64,000 bases of DNA from Cyanobium sp. FGCU52 (GCA_024958715.1 JANWUS010000021.1:62001-126000); one strand, 5' to 3'; counted from the stretch's first letter, positions 48,261-62,077 are shown. Translations and numbers: made by a program. Notes: generated by a model not told the origin, from the letters alone.

Positions 48261-48344
48261 GCACCACGGCGGCAGCCCCGGATTCCCCCGCGAGGGCTTG
48301 TGCCAGTACCCCAGCCGGGTTATCAACCGTCTGAAGCCAGCCAG

Positions 48345-48367
48345 GGCGCCCCACGGGGCGCCTTTTT
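48345..48367 (+). terminator. Rho-independent terminator of ssb
   Basis: GGCGCCCC-AC-GGGGCGCC is followed by TTTTT, 84 bases after the ssb stop. Confidence 0.9.
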
Positions 48368-48485
48368 GCTGCACACCTGCCGGCCCCTCGCTGCCCCTCG
48401 AGCGCCCTCTGCGAGCCCTTGCAGGTCGGATGCCGGCCCCGCGCCAAGCCATCCGGGCGTGCCTGTGCCATCCCCCCTGCTTATG

Positions 48486-48550
48486 GCGTCCCTGGGCGTC
48501 TGAGCACCGGCGTCGCGCCAGCGTGCCGGCGCTCAGACGCCCAGGGACGC
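48486..48550. terminator. Long perfect hairpin near the dedA 3' end
   Basis: Arms at 48486-48505 and 48531-48550 (GCGTCCCTGGGCGTCTGAGC and its exact complement) enclose a loop that can itself pair (ACCGGC/GCCGG). It ends at the dedA stop codon (48552). It lacks a T-run; a two-way terminator or 3'-end stabiliser is likely. Confidence 0.6.
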
Positions 48551-48551
48551 T

Positions 48552-49208
48552 TCAGTGGGAATCGGTGCGCTTCTTCCAGGTGCGAAGGCCGAGCCAGACC
48601 GCGAAGCCGAGCACCGCCACCACCAGCACCACCTTGATCACCTTGGCCACCGGCTCGATCCACAACTCCACGTTGCTGTAGCCCTCGCCCAGCACCAGGC
48701 CGGCCACGGTCAGCAGCAGGGTCCAGATCAGGCTGCCGGCCGTGGTCCAGATCAGGAACGGCACGAAGGGCATCATCTCGATGCCGGCCGGCACTGAGAT
48801 AAGGGTGCGGATGCCGGGGATCAGGCGTCCCCAGAACACCAGGGCCGTGCCATGGCGATTGAACCAGTCGCGGCTGCGATGCAGTTCCTGTGGGCTGATG
48901 CCGATCCAGCGGCCGTGGCGCTCAAGCCAGTGCTCGATCCGCTCTTCGTTCACCAGCCGGCCGATGCCGTACCAGGGCAAGGCGCCCAGCACGGTGCCCA
49001 GCAGGCCGGCCAGCACTACGGGGATCAGGGCCAGCTTGCCCTGCTGCACGTAGAAGCCACCCAGGGGCATGATCAGCTCCGAGGGGATCGGCGGGAACAG
49101 ATTCTCCAGGAACATCGCCGAGAAGATGGCGCCATAGCCCGCCATCGGGTTCGCCTCCACGGCCGAGCCGATCATCTCGGGGAGCTTCTGGATCAGTTCC
49201 AACGCCAT
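48552..49208 (-). CDS. DedA family membrane protein
   Basis: This 218-residue membrane protein includes MFLENLFPPIPSELIMPLGGFYVQQGKLALIPVVLAGLLGTVLGALPWYGIGRLV and FWGRLIPGIRTLISVPAGIEMMPFVPFLIWTTAGSLIWTLLLTVAGL, the DedA pattern with the conserved E and the FxRxxPGxR motif (here GRLIPGIR). Members are flippases of polyprenyl phosphate or phospholipids. Start MALELIQK at 49208. Confidence 0.92.
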   Translation of the reverse strand: MALELIQKLPEMIGSAVEANPMAGYGAIFSAMFLENLFPPIPSELIMPLGGFYVQQGKLALIPVVLAGLLGTVLGALPWYGIGRLVNEERIEHWLERHGRWIGISPQELHRSRDWFNRHGTALVFWGRLIPGIRTLISVPAGIEMMPFVPFLIWTTAGSLIWTLLLTVAGLVLGEGYSNVELWIEPVAKVIKVVLVVAVLGFAVWLGLRTWKKRTDSH

Positions 49209-49272
49209 CGCAGGGTTGCCAGGGTGATGGGCAAGTCTTCCATGGCCGGGACATCGCAACGACCAGGCACGG

Positions 49273-49296
49273 AAAAGCCCGGCGCAAAGGCCGGGC
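49273..49296 (-). terminator. Rho-independent terminator of ahcY
   Basis: On the minus strand GCCCGGC-CTTTGC-GCCGGGC is followed by TTTT. It lies 72 bases after the ahcY stop. Confidence 0.8.
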
Positions 49297-49368
49297 CAGG
49301 GATGCAGGGGCGAGGGGGCAGCAGAGCGTCAGAGACGGCAGGGCCGACACCCAGGCCTGGGACAAGGC

Positions 49369-50796
<1,428 letters not shown>

Positions 50797-50951
50797 GGCG
50801 GTCTCTCGTGGATGGGCTCGTGGATGGGTCGGAATCAACGATCGGAAGCCGGCCAGGCCACGGGGAGGGGGCCGGAAGCGCGGACGATCGCTCTGGGAAG
50901 ATCTGCGGAGACGCCGAGGCTTCGGGCTCGCGTGAAGGCCAATCTAAAGCG

Positions 50952-51401
50952 ATGCCCGCAAACGCCGCGATCCGCACGATCCAGCTGGCCGATGCCGGGG
51001 CCACCCGGGCCCTCGGCGCCCGGCTGGCCGCCGAGCTCTCAGCCGGTGATGTGCTGCTGCTGCGCGGCAACCTGGGGGCCGGCAAGACCTGCCTGGTGCA
51101 GGGCCTGGCGGCAGCCCTGGACATCGCCGAACCGGTGACCAGCCCCACCTTCGCCCTGGCCCAGCACTACCGAGGCCCGGACGGCCGGGCGCTGGTGCAT
51201 CTCGACCTCTACCGGCTCGAGCTTCCCGCCTCCGCCGACGAACTGTTCCTCCAGGAACGGGAGGAGGCCGAGGCGCTGGGTGCGCTGATGGCGGTGGAAT
51301 GGCCCGAACGGATGAGCCTCGATCCCCCCGGCGCCTGGACCCTGGTCCTGGAAGCCGAAGGCGAGGGCCGCCTCGCCCGCCTCATCCCCCCTGACGCCTG
51401 A
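50952..51401 (+). CDS. tsaE: tRNA t6A biosynthesis ATPase TsaE
   Basis: This 149-residue protein has the P-loop LLLRGNLGAGKTCLVQGL, then EPVTSPTFALAQHY and LVHLDLYRLE, with VEWPERM near the end. TsaE works with TsaB and TsaD to make t6A37 of tRNAs. Its last 20 bases overlap the sugar kinase gene on the other strand. Confidence 0.93.
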   Translation: MPANAAIRTIQLADAGATRALGARLAAELSAGDVLLLRGNLGAGKTCLVQGLAAALDIAEPVTSPTFALAQHYRGPDGRALVHLDLYRLELPASADELFLQEREEAEALGALMAVEWPERMSLDPPGAWTLVLEAEGEGRLARLIPPDA

Positions 51402-52407
51402 GGAAGGCCTCGAGTTGCTGGGTGCTCGGCTGGGGATCGATGGCCCCGGCCCCGAGGGTCACCAGGGCACCGCAGGCGGCGGCACGCCGAACCAGATGCT
51501 CGGGATCCATGGCCGCGACCTCTCCGCTCTGGGGGCCGTTCACCAGGCCGTGGACAAGGCCGTGCAGCAGGCCGGCGGTGAAGGCGTCGCCGGCACCGGT
51601 GGTGTCGACGGCGTCCACGGCGAAGGCCGGCAGGGTGCCGCTGCGGTCGGCCAGGCTCCAGCGCAGGGGGGCAGCCCCATCGGTGACCAGAACCGCCGGC
51701 CGCCTCGGCAGGGATTCCGCGATCGCCACAGGATCGGTGGTACCGAACAGGGCCAGGGCCTCCTCGGCGGCACATTTGATCAGGGCGGCCTGCTCCAGCA
51801 GCGGACGTATCCGGCCCTGCACCAGCGGCGGCGGATCGACGTCGGGATCGAGCCCCCAGAACGTGGGGCGCCAGTTCACATCCAGCGCCAGAGGAGCGCC
51901 CCGCTCGGCCGCAAGGGCCACCAGCGTCTCCAGGGCCTGCGCCGAGGCCGGACTAGCCAGCGGCAGGGTGCCCACGAGCACCCAGGGCGCCCCGGCCAGG
52001 AGCGGCGGCGCATCACTGGACAGCCGGGCCACATCCACGGCCTGATCGGCGAACCCCAGACCCCTGTCCCCGGCGAAGCCACCGAAACGGCGCTCGCCGC
52101 CGACCTCGCGCCGCACCAGCACCGTGCGGCTGGGCCGCTCAGGATCCCACTGGAGGGCGGAGACCTCCACCCCCCGCTCCTGGAACAACGCGGCAAAGGC
52201 GGCACCGATCGCGTCTTCGCCCAGGCGGCCCAGGAAGGCCACAGGCGTTCCCAGGCGGGCCAGGGCGCAGGCCGCATTCGCCGGGGCGCCCCCCAGCCGG
52301 TCCTCCACCGGATGGTCCGCGGTGGCGGGAAGGGATGGATCGCCTCCGGGCGGGCCCAGGCGATCGACGAGCGCCTCGCCGAAGCAGAGAACGCGGGGCG
52401 ATGGCAT
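51382..52407 (-). CDS. PfkB family carbohydrate kinase (fructokinase-like)
   Basis: This 341-residue PfkB kinase starts MPSPRVLCFGEALVDRLGPPGG and has GGAPANAACALARLG, VNWRPTFW and the C-terminal signature DTTGAGDAFTAGLLHG. It phosphorylates a sugar, with fructose the likely substrate. Its ATG overlaps the mutY stop by one base. Confidence 0.9.
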   Translation of the reverse strand: MPSPRVLCFGEALVDRLGPPGGDPSLPATADHPVEDRLGGAPANAACALARLGTPVAFLGRLGEDAIGAAFAALFQERGVEVSALQWDPERPSRTVLVRREVGGERRFGGFAGDRGLGFADQAVDVARLSSDAPPLLAGAPWVLVGTLPLASPASAQALETLVALAAERGAPLALDVNWRPTFWGLDPDVDPPPLVQGRIRPLLEQAALIKCAAEEALALFGTTDPVAIAESLPRRPAVLVTDGAAPLRWSLADRSGTLPAFAVDAVDTTGAGDAFTAGLLHGLVHGLVNGPQSGEVAAMDPEHLVRRAAACGALVTLGAGAIDPQPSTQQLEAFLRRQGG

Positions 52408-53639
52408 CAGGCGGCCGCTCGGCTCTCCCCAGGGTGGCGATGGCCCGCGGGGGCGTCAGCGTCGAGGCGACGCCGCAGGGCCTCGATGATGCGGGCGTTG
52501 GCCGCCGGGAAGGGGTAGGCGTCGAGATCGGCCGGCATCACCCAGCGCACCTGCTGGGAGGCCAGGGGTCGGGGATCGCCGGAGAGCCAGCGGCAGAGGT
52601 GCACCACGAAGCGCAGGCGCTTGTGGCTGTAGGCGTGCTCCACCACCACCAGCTCCTCCTCCACCTCCACCTCGATGGCCAGCTCCTCCTGAAGTTCGCG
52701 CCGGATCGTGGCCTCGATCGGCTCGCCCGGCTCCTGCTTGCCGCCGGGGAACTCCCACAGTCCGCCCAGCAGCCCCTCCTGCAGGCGCTGATCGATCAGT
52801 ACCTGGCCGCTTGCATTCAGCACCACCCCGACGCCGATGACCTCAAAGGGAGCGGGGCGGGGCTGGTCCTTCACGGGGTAGCGGGCGGGATCGCCGGCAG
52901 CGTAGGCAGCGCAGCTGCGGCTCCAGGGGCAGGCGCCACAGGCCGGGGAGCGGGGGGTGCAGACCGTGGCGCCCAGATCCATCAGGGCCTGGTTGAACGC
53001 CCGGGGCCGGCGCCGATCGAGCAGGGACTCGCTCAGCCGCCAGAACCCGGCGTGCGCTCGCCGCGGCGGCAGCGGATGGGCCGTGAGGCGCGCCAGCACC
53101 CGCAGGGCATTGCCATCGAGAAGTGCGGCAGGCCGGTCGTAGGCCGACGAGAGGATGCTGGCGGCGGTGCTGCGGCCGATCCCCGGGAGGGCCTGCCAGC
53201 CCTCGAGATCGCCCGGCCAGGGGTTCCCCTCCCCGGCCTGCGCCCTGTCCCAAAGCAGCCGGGCGCCCTGATGCAGCCGCCGGGCCCGGGCGTAGTAGCC
53301 CAGCCCCTGCCAGAGCAGCAGCACCTCCTGCTCCCTGGCCGCCGCCAGGGCGCCCAGGTCCGTCAGGGTCGCCATCCAGCGGTGCCAGTAGGGCAGCACC
53401 ACGGCGAGCTGGGTCTGCTGCAGCATCACCTCGGCCACCCAGATCGGGTAGGGATCCAGAGGCTCTCCCTCCGCCGGAGGACTCCCGGCCGGGTTCAGCT
53501 TCCAGGGAATGGCGTGGCGGCCGTGCAGCTGCCACCAGGCCAGCAGGGAGCGGCGCAGGGCTGGAACCCGATCCTGGATGGCATCGACTGGATCGCTGCC
53601 GCTCTGCGGGGAGCGGATCCGGCCAGGGGGAAGCGGCAC
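52407..53639 (-). CDS. mutY: A/G-specific adenine glycosylase MutY fused to a full Nudix domain
   Basis: This 410-residue protein. The N-terminal half is MutY: IPWKLNPAG..., VAEVMLQQTQLAVVLPYWHRWM, WQGLGYYARARRLHQGA, a helix-hairpin-helix (LPGIGRSTAASIL) with the following YDRPAALLDGNALRVLARL, and the [4Fe-4S] cluster CTPRSPACGACPWSRSC. The C-terminal half has a complete Nudix box, GGKQEPGEPIEATIRRELQEELAI. MutY removes adenine opposite 8-oxoG; a working Nudix domain could hydrolyse oxidised dGTP. No ATG is in frame near the start; GTG at 53639 is likely. Confidence 0.92.
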   Translation of the reverse strand: MPLPPGRIRSPQSGSDPVDAIQDRVPALRRSLLAWWQLHGRHAIPWKLNPAGSPPAEGEPLDPYPIWVAEVMLQQTQLAVVLPYWHRWMATLTDLGALAAAREQEVLLLWQGLGYYARARRLHQGARLLWDRAQAGEGNPWPGDLEGWQALPGIGRSTAASILSSAYDRPAALLDGNALRVLARLTAHPLPPRRAHAGFWRLSESLLDRRRPRAFNQALMDLGATVCTPRSPACGACPWSRSCAAYAAGDPARYPVKDQPRPAPFEVIGVGVVLNASGQVLIDQRLQEGLLGGLWEFPGGKQEPGEPIEATIRRELQEELAIEVEVEEELVVVEHAYSHKRLRFVVHLCRWLSGDPRPLASQQVRWVMPADLDAYPFPAANARIIEALRRRLDADAPAGHRHPGESRAAA

Positions 53640-53765
53640 GGAGGGGGAACGGAGGAACGGGCGAGAGGGATCCTGCCCGTTTCGGCGGCGGGTGGGAGAA
53701 CCCTGTGGCTTCAGCAGACGATCCGAACCGGTCAGACTCGAACCTTCGCCACCGCCGATCCCCTG

Positions 53766-54029
53766 ATGTCCCCCGCCCTCGGCCTGCCGGCCCTGGTCAC
53801 CGTGCTGGCCCTGATCACCTACCAGGCCACGGCACTCAACGTGGGCCGGGCCCGGGTGCGCCACGGCGCCCTGGGCTTCCTCTGGGTGGGGGGCCGGATC
53901 GCCTACGCCGTGGGCTATCTGCAGGAGGCGAAGAAGCGGGGTCCCGGCTTCGGCATCGCCTTCCTGGCCAGCGCCGTGCTGCTGGTGATGGCCCTGGTGG
54001 GCGCCCTGAGAACCCTGACGGCAGGCTGA
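53766..54029 (+). CDS. MAPEG-like membrane protein, short form
   Basis: This 87-residue protein starts ALGLPALVTVLALITYQATALNVGRARVRHG, continues FLWVGGRIAYAVGYLQEAKKRGPGFGIAF and ends in a helix. Both parts fit the MAPEG family (helix 1 with VGRAR, and WxxGRxxYxxGY), but the segment of about 50 residues between them, with the conserved ERxFRxQxNxxE block and helix 2, is absent. Either a family variant or an internal deletion; glutathione-linked activity is doubtful. It is convergent with the oxygenase gene. Confidence 0.75.
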   Translation: MSPALGLPALVTVLALITYQATALNVGRARVRHGALGFLWVGGRIAYAVGYLQEAKKRGPGFGIAFLASAVLLVMALVGALRTLTAG

Positions 54030-54048
54030 AACGGCGCCGGCGCAGATC

Positions 54049-54894
54049 TCAGAGAAAACCGCCGGGACGGCGGCGGTTGCTGGAAAGGGAGATGTTGCCG
54101 ACCTGGCCAGCGGCAGAGGGGGCCGGGGCCGGTGGCTGGTCACCGCTCACCGAGAACGCCGTCCGAGGCGGCGGCGCCACCGCACCTGCCGGCCGGGGCA
54201 CGGCCACCACGTTGAAGGCCATCGACCAGCGCTCCCCGTCCCCCCGGAAGGGGGCCACCGAATGGGGCTGCCAGGCCGGAAACACGTAGAAGTCGCCTGC
54301 AACCGGCAGCACGTAGTGGGCCATGCCGGTGCGGAAACTCTGGATGTGCCATTCCTCCGGGCCGTGGAAGCAGAGCTGGCCGTCGAAGCTGTCGGCGCGG
54401 ATCTGGGGCGGAACCTTCAGGAACAGCACCCCGGAGAAGCTGCCGCCATGGGTATGGGTGGGGTTGTAGTCGCCGGCGCGCTGCACATTCAGCCACACGT
54501 CGATCATCTGCAGCCCGTAGCGACCCGGAGTCCAGGGCCCCCGGCCCCCGGGGGGCTGGCGATCGATCACGTGGCGGATCCAGCGCTCGCAGGCCGGCAG
54601 GATCTGGCCTTCGCACAGCTCGCGCACCGAGGGATGGTCGGGGCCCAGCTCCCGCTGCAGGGCCAGCTGGCCGGCGAGCTTGGCTGAGGCGTCGGGCCGG
54701 CTGAGGGGATCGGCCGCCACGGCCTCCGCCAGGCTGATCAGTTCGGCGAGCAGGAGCGAGGGCAGCCGTCCCTTGAGCAGATAGCGCGGAAAGAGCTCCA
54801 GCATCTCCAGCGATGCTCCCGCCTCCCCGCCCCCGCCTGCGGGCGGATCGGAGGGCGTTTGGGCGGGCAGGTCGAGCGGGGAATCCGCGCGCAA
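54049..54894 (-). CDS. 2-oxoglutarate/Fe(II)-dependent oxygenase-like protein
   Basis: This 281-residue protein has the double-stranded beta-helix signature: NVQRAGDYNPTHTHGGSFSGVLFL with candidate iron His and Asp/His residues, then FPAWQPHSVAPFRGDGERWSMAFNVVAV with the distal His and the Arg for 2-oxoglutarate. An alpha-helical N-terminal part precedes. Family role is unknown; related proteins hydroxylate proteins or small molecules. The C-terminal 40 residues look disordered. It begins 4 bases before the sigma factor stop. Confidence 0.82.
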   Translation of the reverse strand: MRADSPLDLPAQTPSDPPAGGGGEAGASLEMLELFPRYLLKGRLPSLLLAELISLAEAVAADPLSRPDASAKLAGQLALQRELGPDHPSVRELCEGQILPACERWIRHVIDRQPPGGRGPWTPGRYGLQMIDVWLNVQRAGDYNPTHTHGGSFSGVLFLKVPPQIRADSFDGQLCFHGPEEWHIQSFRTGMAHYVLPVAGDFYVFPAWQPHSVAPFRGDGERWSMAFNVVAVPRPAGAVAPPPRTAFSVSGDQPPAPAPSAAGQVGNISLSSNRRRPGGFL

Positions 54895-54897
54895 CGT

Positions 54898-55941
54898 TCA
54901 GCAGGCGACGTAGGCCTGGACAGCATCGCTCAGACGCCGCAGGCCGGCGAGACCATCGCGCTCCAGGTTGCGCACCCGGTCGCGACTGATGCCCAGGATC
55001 CGGCCGATGCCGGTGAGGCTCATCGGCTCCTCGCCCTCCATCCCGTACCGCATCCTCAGCACCTTCCCCTGCAGCTCCGGCAGCTGGTCCAGCAGCGAAC
55101 GCAGGTCGCCCTTCAGGCACTCCCCGTCCACCATCTCCTCCGGGCCCGCCCCATCGCCCGCCAGCAGATCCAGCAGCTCCGTGTCCTCCCCATCGCCCAC
55201 CTTCGTCTCCAGGCTCACCGGCTGGCGCGCCCGGCACAGCAGATCCTTCACCTCCTCCTCCGGCAGCTCCACCGCCTCCGCCAGCTCCGTGATCGTGGGC
55301 GTGCGACCCAGCTCCTGGCTCAGCTCCCGCTGGCCCTTCTTCAGCTTGTTCAGCGTTTCGGTGATGTGGATCGGCAGCCGGATCGTGCGGCTCTTCTCGG
55401 CGATCGCCCGCGTGATCCCCTGACGGATCCACCAATAGGCATACGTGGAGAACTTGTAGCCCCGGGTGGGGTCGAACTTCTCCACGCCCCGCACCAGGCC
55501 GATCGTTCCCTCCTGGATCAGGTCGAGGAGCTCCATGTTCCGCTTGGTGTACTTCTTCGCCACGCTCACCACCAGCCGCAGGTTCGCCGCCACCATCCGC
55601 TCCTTCGCACGGCGGCCCGCCTGGATACGGCGGCGCAGCAGGGCGGGCGTGAGGCCGGCGGCCTCAGCCAGCTGCTCGTGACTGGGAACGGCGCCCAGGC
55701 GGGTCTGGAGATCGGCCTCGAGCTCCTCGAGGGCCATCAGCTCCTGCACCTGGCGGCCCAGGGTGATCTCCTGCTCGTGGCTGAGCAGGGGGACCCGGCC
55801 GATGTCCCGCAGGTAGGAGCGGACCAGATCGCCATCCACCGACGGCATCAGGCGGCCGACGGCGGCAACGGCAGCGGGTTCGGGGGCGGCCTCGGGGGCA
55901 GCGGAATCGGTGACCGGATCGAGGGAGAGGGCGACGACCAC
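54898..55941 (-). CDS. Group 2 sigma-70 factor
   Basis: This 347-residue sigma factor has region 1.2 ([29 protein letters not shown]), region 2 ([62 protein letters not shown]), region 3 and region 4 ([44 protein letters not shown]). Length and lack of a long region 1.1 point to a non-essential group 2 factor of the SigB/SigD/SigC type rather than SigA. Which subgroup is not clear. Confidence 0.9.
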   Translation of the reverse strand: MVVALSLDPVTDSAAPEAAPEPAAVAAVGRLMPSVDGDLVRSYLRDIGRVPLLSHEQEITLGRQVQELMALEELEADLQTRLGAVPSHEQLAEAAGLTPALLRRRIQAGRRAKERMVAANLRLVVSVAKKYTKRNMELLDLIQEGTIGLVRGVEKFDPTRGYKFSTYAYWWIRQGITRAIAEKSRTIRLPIHITETLNKLKKGQRELSQELGRTPTITELAEAVELPEEEVKDLLCRARQPVSLETKVGDGEDTELLDLLAGDGAGPEEMVDGECLKGDLRSLLDQLPELQGKVLRMRYGMEGEEPMSLTGIGRILGISRDRVRNLERDGLAGLRRLSDAVQAYVAC

Positions 55942-56048
55942 GGGCCTGAGATCTGAAGATGTGTAAAGCCTAACCTGAAGAAGTGTGAATTCCTCTCATC
56001 CGGGGCCGATCCGGTGCCGGAAAGCCTGCCGAAGGGGGTGCCGGCGGC

Positions 56049-57425
56049 TCAGGCCCCGCCGAGACGCACCAACAGCCAGGAGGCTGTCTGGAGGTAGATG
56101 AACACCCCGGCCACGTCGGTGGCGGTGGCGATGAACGGCGCCGACATCAGCGCCGGATCCAGGCCGAAGCGATCGAACAGCAGCGGCAGGGCCGCCCCGG
56201 CGGTGGCGGCCAGGGTGGTGATCGCCACCAGGCTGATCCCCGCGGCCCCGGCCACCACCCAGTTGTGAGAGACGTAGGCCGACCAGGGCACCACCACCAG
56301 CATCATCAGGATCCCCAGCAGCGCCCCGGCCACGCTCTCCCGCCCGATCGCCCGCGCCGGGCCGAGCGCCTGCAGCCGCTGGGTGCTCAGACCGCGGATC
56401 ACCACGGTGGAACTCTGGGCACCGACATTGCCGCCGGTGCCGATCAGCAGGGGGATGAAGGCCGCCAGCACGACCACCCGGTTGAGCACGTCCTGCTGGG
56501 AGGCGATCACCGCCGCCGTGCCGCTGTTGGCCAGCAGCAGCACCAGCAGCCACACCACCCGCCGGCGAGCCACGGTGAACAGATCGCTGCGGAAGTAGTC
56601 GTCCTCGTCGCCGGCCTGCACGGCACCGGCGGCGTAAAGGTCGCGGGTGGCCTCCTGCTGGATCACGTCGATGACGTCATCCACGGTGACGATCCCCACC
56701 AGCCGCTGCTCCCGATCCACCACCGGCACCGCCAGGAAGTCGTAGCGCTGGATCACCCGCGCCACCTCCTCCTGATCCGTGTCGGTGGTCACGTTGACCA
56801 CCTCCCGGGTCATCACATCGCCCAGCCGGTCCTCCGGGTCGGCCGTGACCAGATCCCGCAGCGACAGCATGCCGGTGAGATGGCGGGAGGCATCGGTGAT
56901 GTAGAGGCTGTAGATCGTCTCGGTGTCGCGGGCGCGGCGGCGCACGATCTCGAGGGCCTGGGCGGCGCTGTGGAACTCCTTGAGGTCGATGAACTCGGTC
57001 GTCATCAGACGACCTGCCGTCTCGGGCTCGTATCCCAGCATCTGGGCCGTGACCCGGCGCTCGGCCGGGCTCAGCTCCGAGAGCAGGCCGCGCACCACCT
57101 TGGCCGGCAGCTCATCGAACAGCCGCACCCGGTCGTCGGGCGACATCTCCTCCACCAGCTCCAGCACCTCGCCGGAGCGGAGCCGCTCCAGCAGGCTCTG
57201 CTGCACGTCGGGTTCGAGGTACTCGTACACCTCGATCGCCTGGTCCTTGGGCAGCAGCCGGAAGGCCAGGGCCTGGAGGGTGCGGGGCAGGGTACCGATC
57301 GCCTCGGCCGCATCCACCGGCTGCACCGGCTGGAGCAGCAGCTTGGCGCCGTCGTACAGGCCCGCCTGCAGCAGGCTCTGCAGCTGCTGGGCCACCATGT
57401 CGGCAATGGCGGAGGACTCGCCCAT
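56049..57425 (-). CDS. mgtE: Magnesium transporter MgtE
   Basis: This 458-residue protein has the MgtE N-terminal helical domain (QQSLLERLRSGEVLELVEEMSPDDRVRLFDELPAKVVRGLL), two CBS domains (LYITDASRHLTGMLSLRDLV, FLAVPVVDREQRLVGIVTVDDVIDVI) and five membrane helices with the selectivity PLLIGTGGNVGAQSSTVVIRGL. It admits Mg2+ and is gated by cytosolic Mg2+. It is divergent from gpx. Confidence 0.96.
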   Translation of the reverse strand: MGESSAIADMVAQQLQSLLQAGLYDGAKLLLQPVQPVDAAEAIGTLPRTLQALAFRLLPKDQAIEVYEYLEPDVQQSLLERLRSGEVLELVEEMSPDDRVRLFDELPAKVVRGLLSELSPAERRVTAQMLGYEPETAGRLMTTEFIDLKEFHSAAQALEIVRRRARDTETIYSLYITDASRHLTGMLSLRDLVTADPEDRLGDVMTREVVNVTTDTDQEEVARVIQRYDFLAVPVVDREQRLVGIVTVDDVIDVIQQEATRDLYAAGAVQAGDEDDYFRSDLFTVARRRVVWLLVLLLANSGTAAVIASQQDVLNRVVVLAAFIPLLIGTGGNVGAQSSTVVIRGLSTQRLQALGPARAIGRESVAGALLGILMMLVVVPWSAYVSHNWVVAGAAGISLVAITTLAATAGAALPLLFDRFGLDPALMSAPFIATATDVAGVFIYLQTASWLLVRLGGA

Positions 57426-57504
57426 GGCTCGGGTCCGGTGGCAGCGTCGAGTGTATGGGGCAGGCGGTTAAGGTCCGGCAGCAGAGACCCTTGGGAACCA
57501 GGCG

Positions 57505-57984
57505 ATGTCCGTGAACGTGACTGACGTGCAGATCCGCGATGCCTCCGGGCAGGAGCGCCGGCTGGGCGACTGGAGCGGCCAGGTGCTGCTGATCGTGAAC
57601 GTGGCCAGCCGCTGCGGCTTCACCCGCCAGTATTCCAGCCTGCAGGCCCTGCAGGACACCTACGGCCCTCAGGGATTCGCCGTGCTGGGCTTCCCCTGCA
57701 ACGACTTCGGCGCCCAGGAACCGGGCAGCCTGCCCGAGATCCGCGAGTTCTGCTCCCTTACCTACGGCGCCAGCTTCGAGCTGTTCGACAAGGTGCATGC
57801 CAGCGGCGCCACCACCGAGCCCTACACCACCCTCAACAAGGTCGAACCCGCCGGTGATGTGGCCTGGAACTTCGAGAAGTTCCTGATCGGCCGCGACGGC
57901 ACCGTGCTGGCCCGCTTCAAGAGCAACGTGGAGCCGGATGCGGCGGAACTCAAGGGTGCGATCGAGGCCGCCCTGGCGAGCTGA
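57505..57984 (+). CDS. Glutathione peroxidase-like enzyme
   Basis: This 159-residue protein has NVASRCGFTRQY with the peroxidatic Cys37, FPCNDFGAQEPG (C65), C83 in EFCSLTYGA and WNFEKFLI. Cys replaces selenocysteine, and Asp replaces the usual Gln of the catalytic tetrad at position 67, a change I also recall from cyanobacterial NADPH-type Gpx proteins. It reduces lipid and alkyl hydroperoxides. The start MSVNVTDVQIRDASG fits. Confidence 0.93.
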   Translation: MSVNVTDVQIRDASGQERRLGDWSGQVLLIVNVASRCGFTRQYSSLQALQDTYGPQGFAVLGFPCNDFGAQEPGSLPEIREFCSLTYGASFELFDKVHASGATTEPYTTLNKVEPAGDVAWNFEKFLIGRDGTVLARFKSNVEPDAAELKGAIEAALAS

Positions 57985-58017
57985 GGAGTCAGCAGGCGCG
58001 GGAGGACCAGCGGGCGC

Positions 58018-58374
58018 TCAGATCGACAGCCAGCCCCTCGCGGGTTCTCCCGCCGCCATCACAGCCTCCACCTGAAGCCAGCGGTCATGCGCCGAGCCCC
58101 AGGAGCGCAGCACCCGCAGGGGAACCCCCGGCTCCAGGCTGACCAGCGCCGGAGCCTCCTGGCGGGGAGCACAGCGGAGCGACTCACAGCCCACCGTGAG
58201 CAGGGGGTCGCGAAAGCTCTCCCGCCGACGCACTTCCGGCACCCTGCGCTCAGCGCCACCGGCAGGGAGCGCCGCAGGAGCGAGCATCGCGAAGCCCAGA
58301 AGGGCCGCCAGCCTCAGGGAGGCCCAGCCAAGGCGGTGGTTCCAGGCAGGGTCCATGGAAGGAGCGCCGGCCAT
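58018..58374 (-). CDS. Exported SH3-like domain protein
   Basis: This 118-residue protein has an N-terminal hydrophobic signal (WASLRLAALLGFAMLAPAALPAGGA) and then an SH3-like segment (PLLTVGCESLRCAPRQEAPALVSLEPGVPLRVLRSWGSAHDRWLQVEAV...RGWLSI). Such domains bind wall or protein ligands. It starts directly after the gyrB stop on the same strand. Function unknown. Confidence 0.75.
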   Translation of the reverse strand: MAGAPSMDPAWNHRLGWASLRLAALLGFAMLAPAALPAGGAERRVPEVRRRESFRDPLLTVGCESLRCAPRQEAPALVSLEPGVPLRVLRSWGSAHDRWLQVEAVMAAGEPARGWLSI

Positions 58375-61441
<3,067 letters not shown>

Positions 61442-61461
61442 GAGCCAACCTGCCGTCGTGA

Positions 61462-62064
61462 ATGCCTCCCCGTCCCCGTTTTGACCGCCGTGCTCCCGTG
61501 CGGGAGCTGCCGAACATCAACGACCGCATCGCCTACCCCAACCTGAGGGTGGTCGACGCCGACGGCAGTCAACTCGGTGTGATCAGCCGCGAAGCGGCCC
61601 TCGACGTGGCCCGCGAACGCGAGCTCGACCTAGTGCTGGTGAGCGAGAAGGCCGATCCGCCGGTGTGCCGGATCATGGATTACGGCAAGTACAAGTTCGA
61701 ACAGGAGAAGAAGGCCAAGGAGGCCAAGAAGAAGTCGCACCAGACGGAGGTCAAGGAAGTCAAGATGCGCTACAAGATCGATTCGCACGACTATCAGGTG
61801 CGCATCGGTCAGGCCGTCCGCTTCCTCAAGGCCGGCGACAAGGTGAAGTGCACGGTGATCTTCCGCGGCCGCGAGATCCAGCACACCGCCCTGGCGGAAG
61901 TGCTGCTGCTGCGCATGGCCAAGGACCTCGAGGAGAACGCCGAGATCCAGCAGCACCCCAAGCGGGAGGGCCGCAACATGATCATGTTCCTCAGCCCCCG
62001 CAAGCAGGCCGCCGGCAAGGCCCCGGCCGGTGCCAAGGCGTCGGCGGCCGCAGCCGCCGACTGA
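61462..62064 (+). CDS. infC: Translation initiation factor IF-3
   Basis: This 200-residue protein has the IF3 N-domain ([69 protein letters not shown]) and C-domain ([68 protein letters not shown]). A short Ala/Lys-rich tail extends the end. The start ATG at 61462 ([13 protein letters not shown]) is the family start. Confidence 0.97.
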   Translation: MPPRPRFDRRAPVRELPNINDRIAYPNLRVVDADGSQLGVISREAALDVARERELDLVLVSEKADPPVCRIMDYGKYKFEQEKKAKEAKKKSHQTEVKEVKMRYKIDSHDYQVRIGQAVRFLKAGDKVKCTVIFRGREIQHTALAEVLLLRMAKDLEENAEIQQHPKREGRNMIMFLSPRKQAAGKAPAGAKASAAAAAD

Positions 62065-62077
62065 AGCCCGGCTCTCC

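Noticed and set aside
50797-50951. Possible riboswitch in the ahcY leader (direct repeat CCATCCACGAG)
   Set aside because: The short repeat does not match the SAH or SAM aptamer patterns I know; nothing firm can be said.
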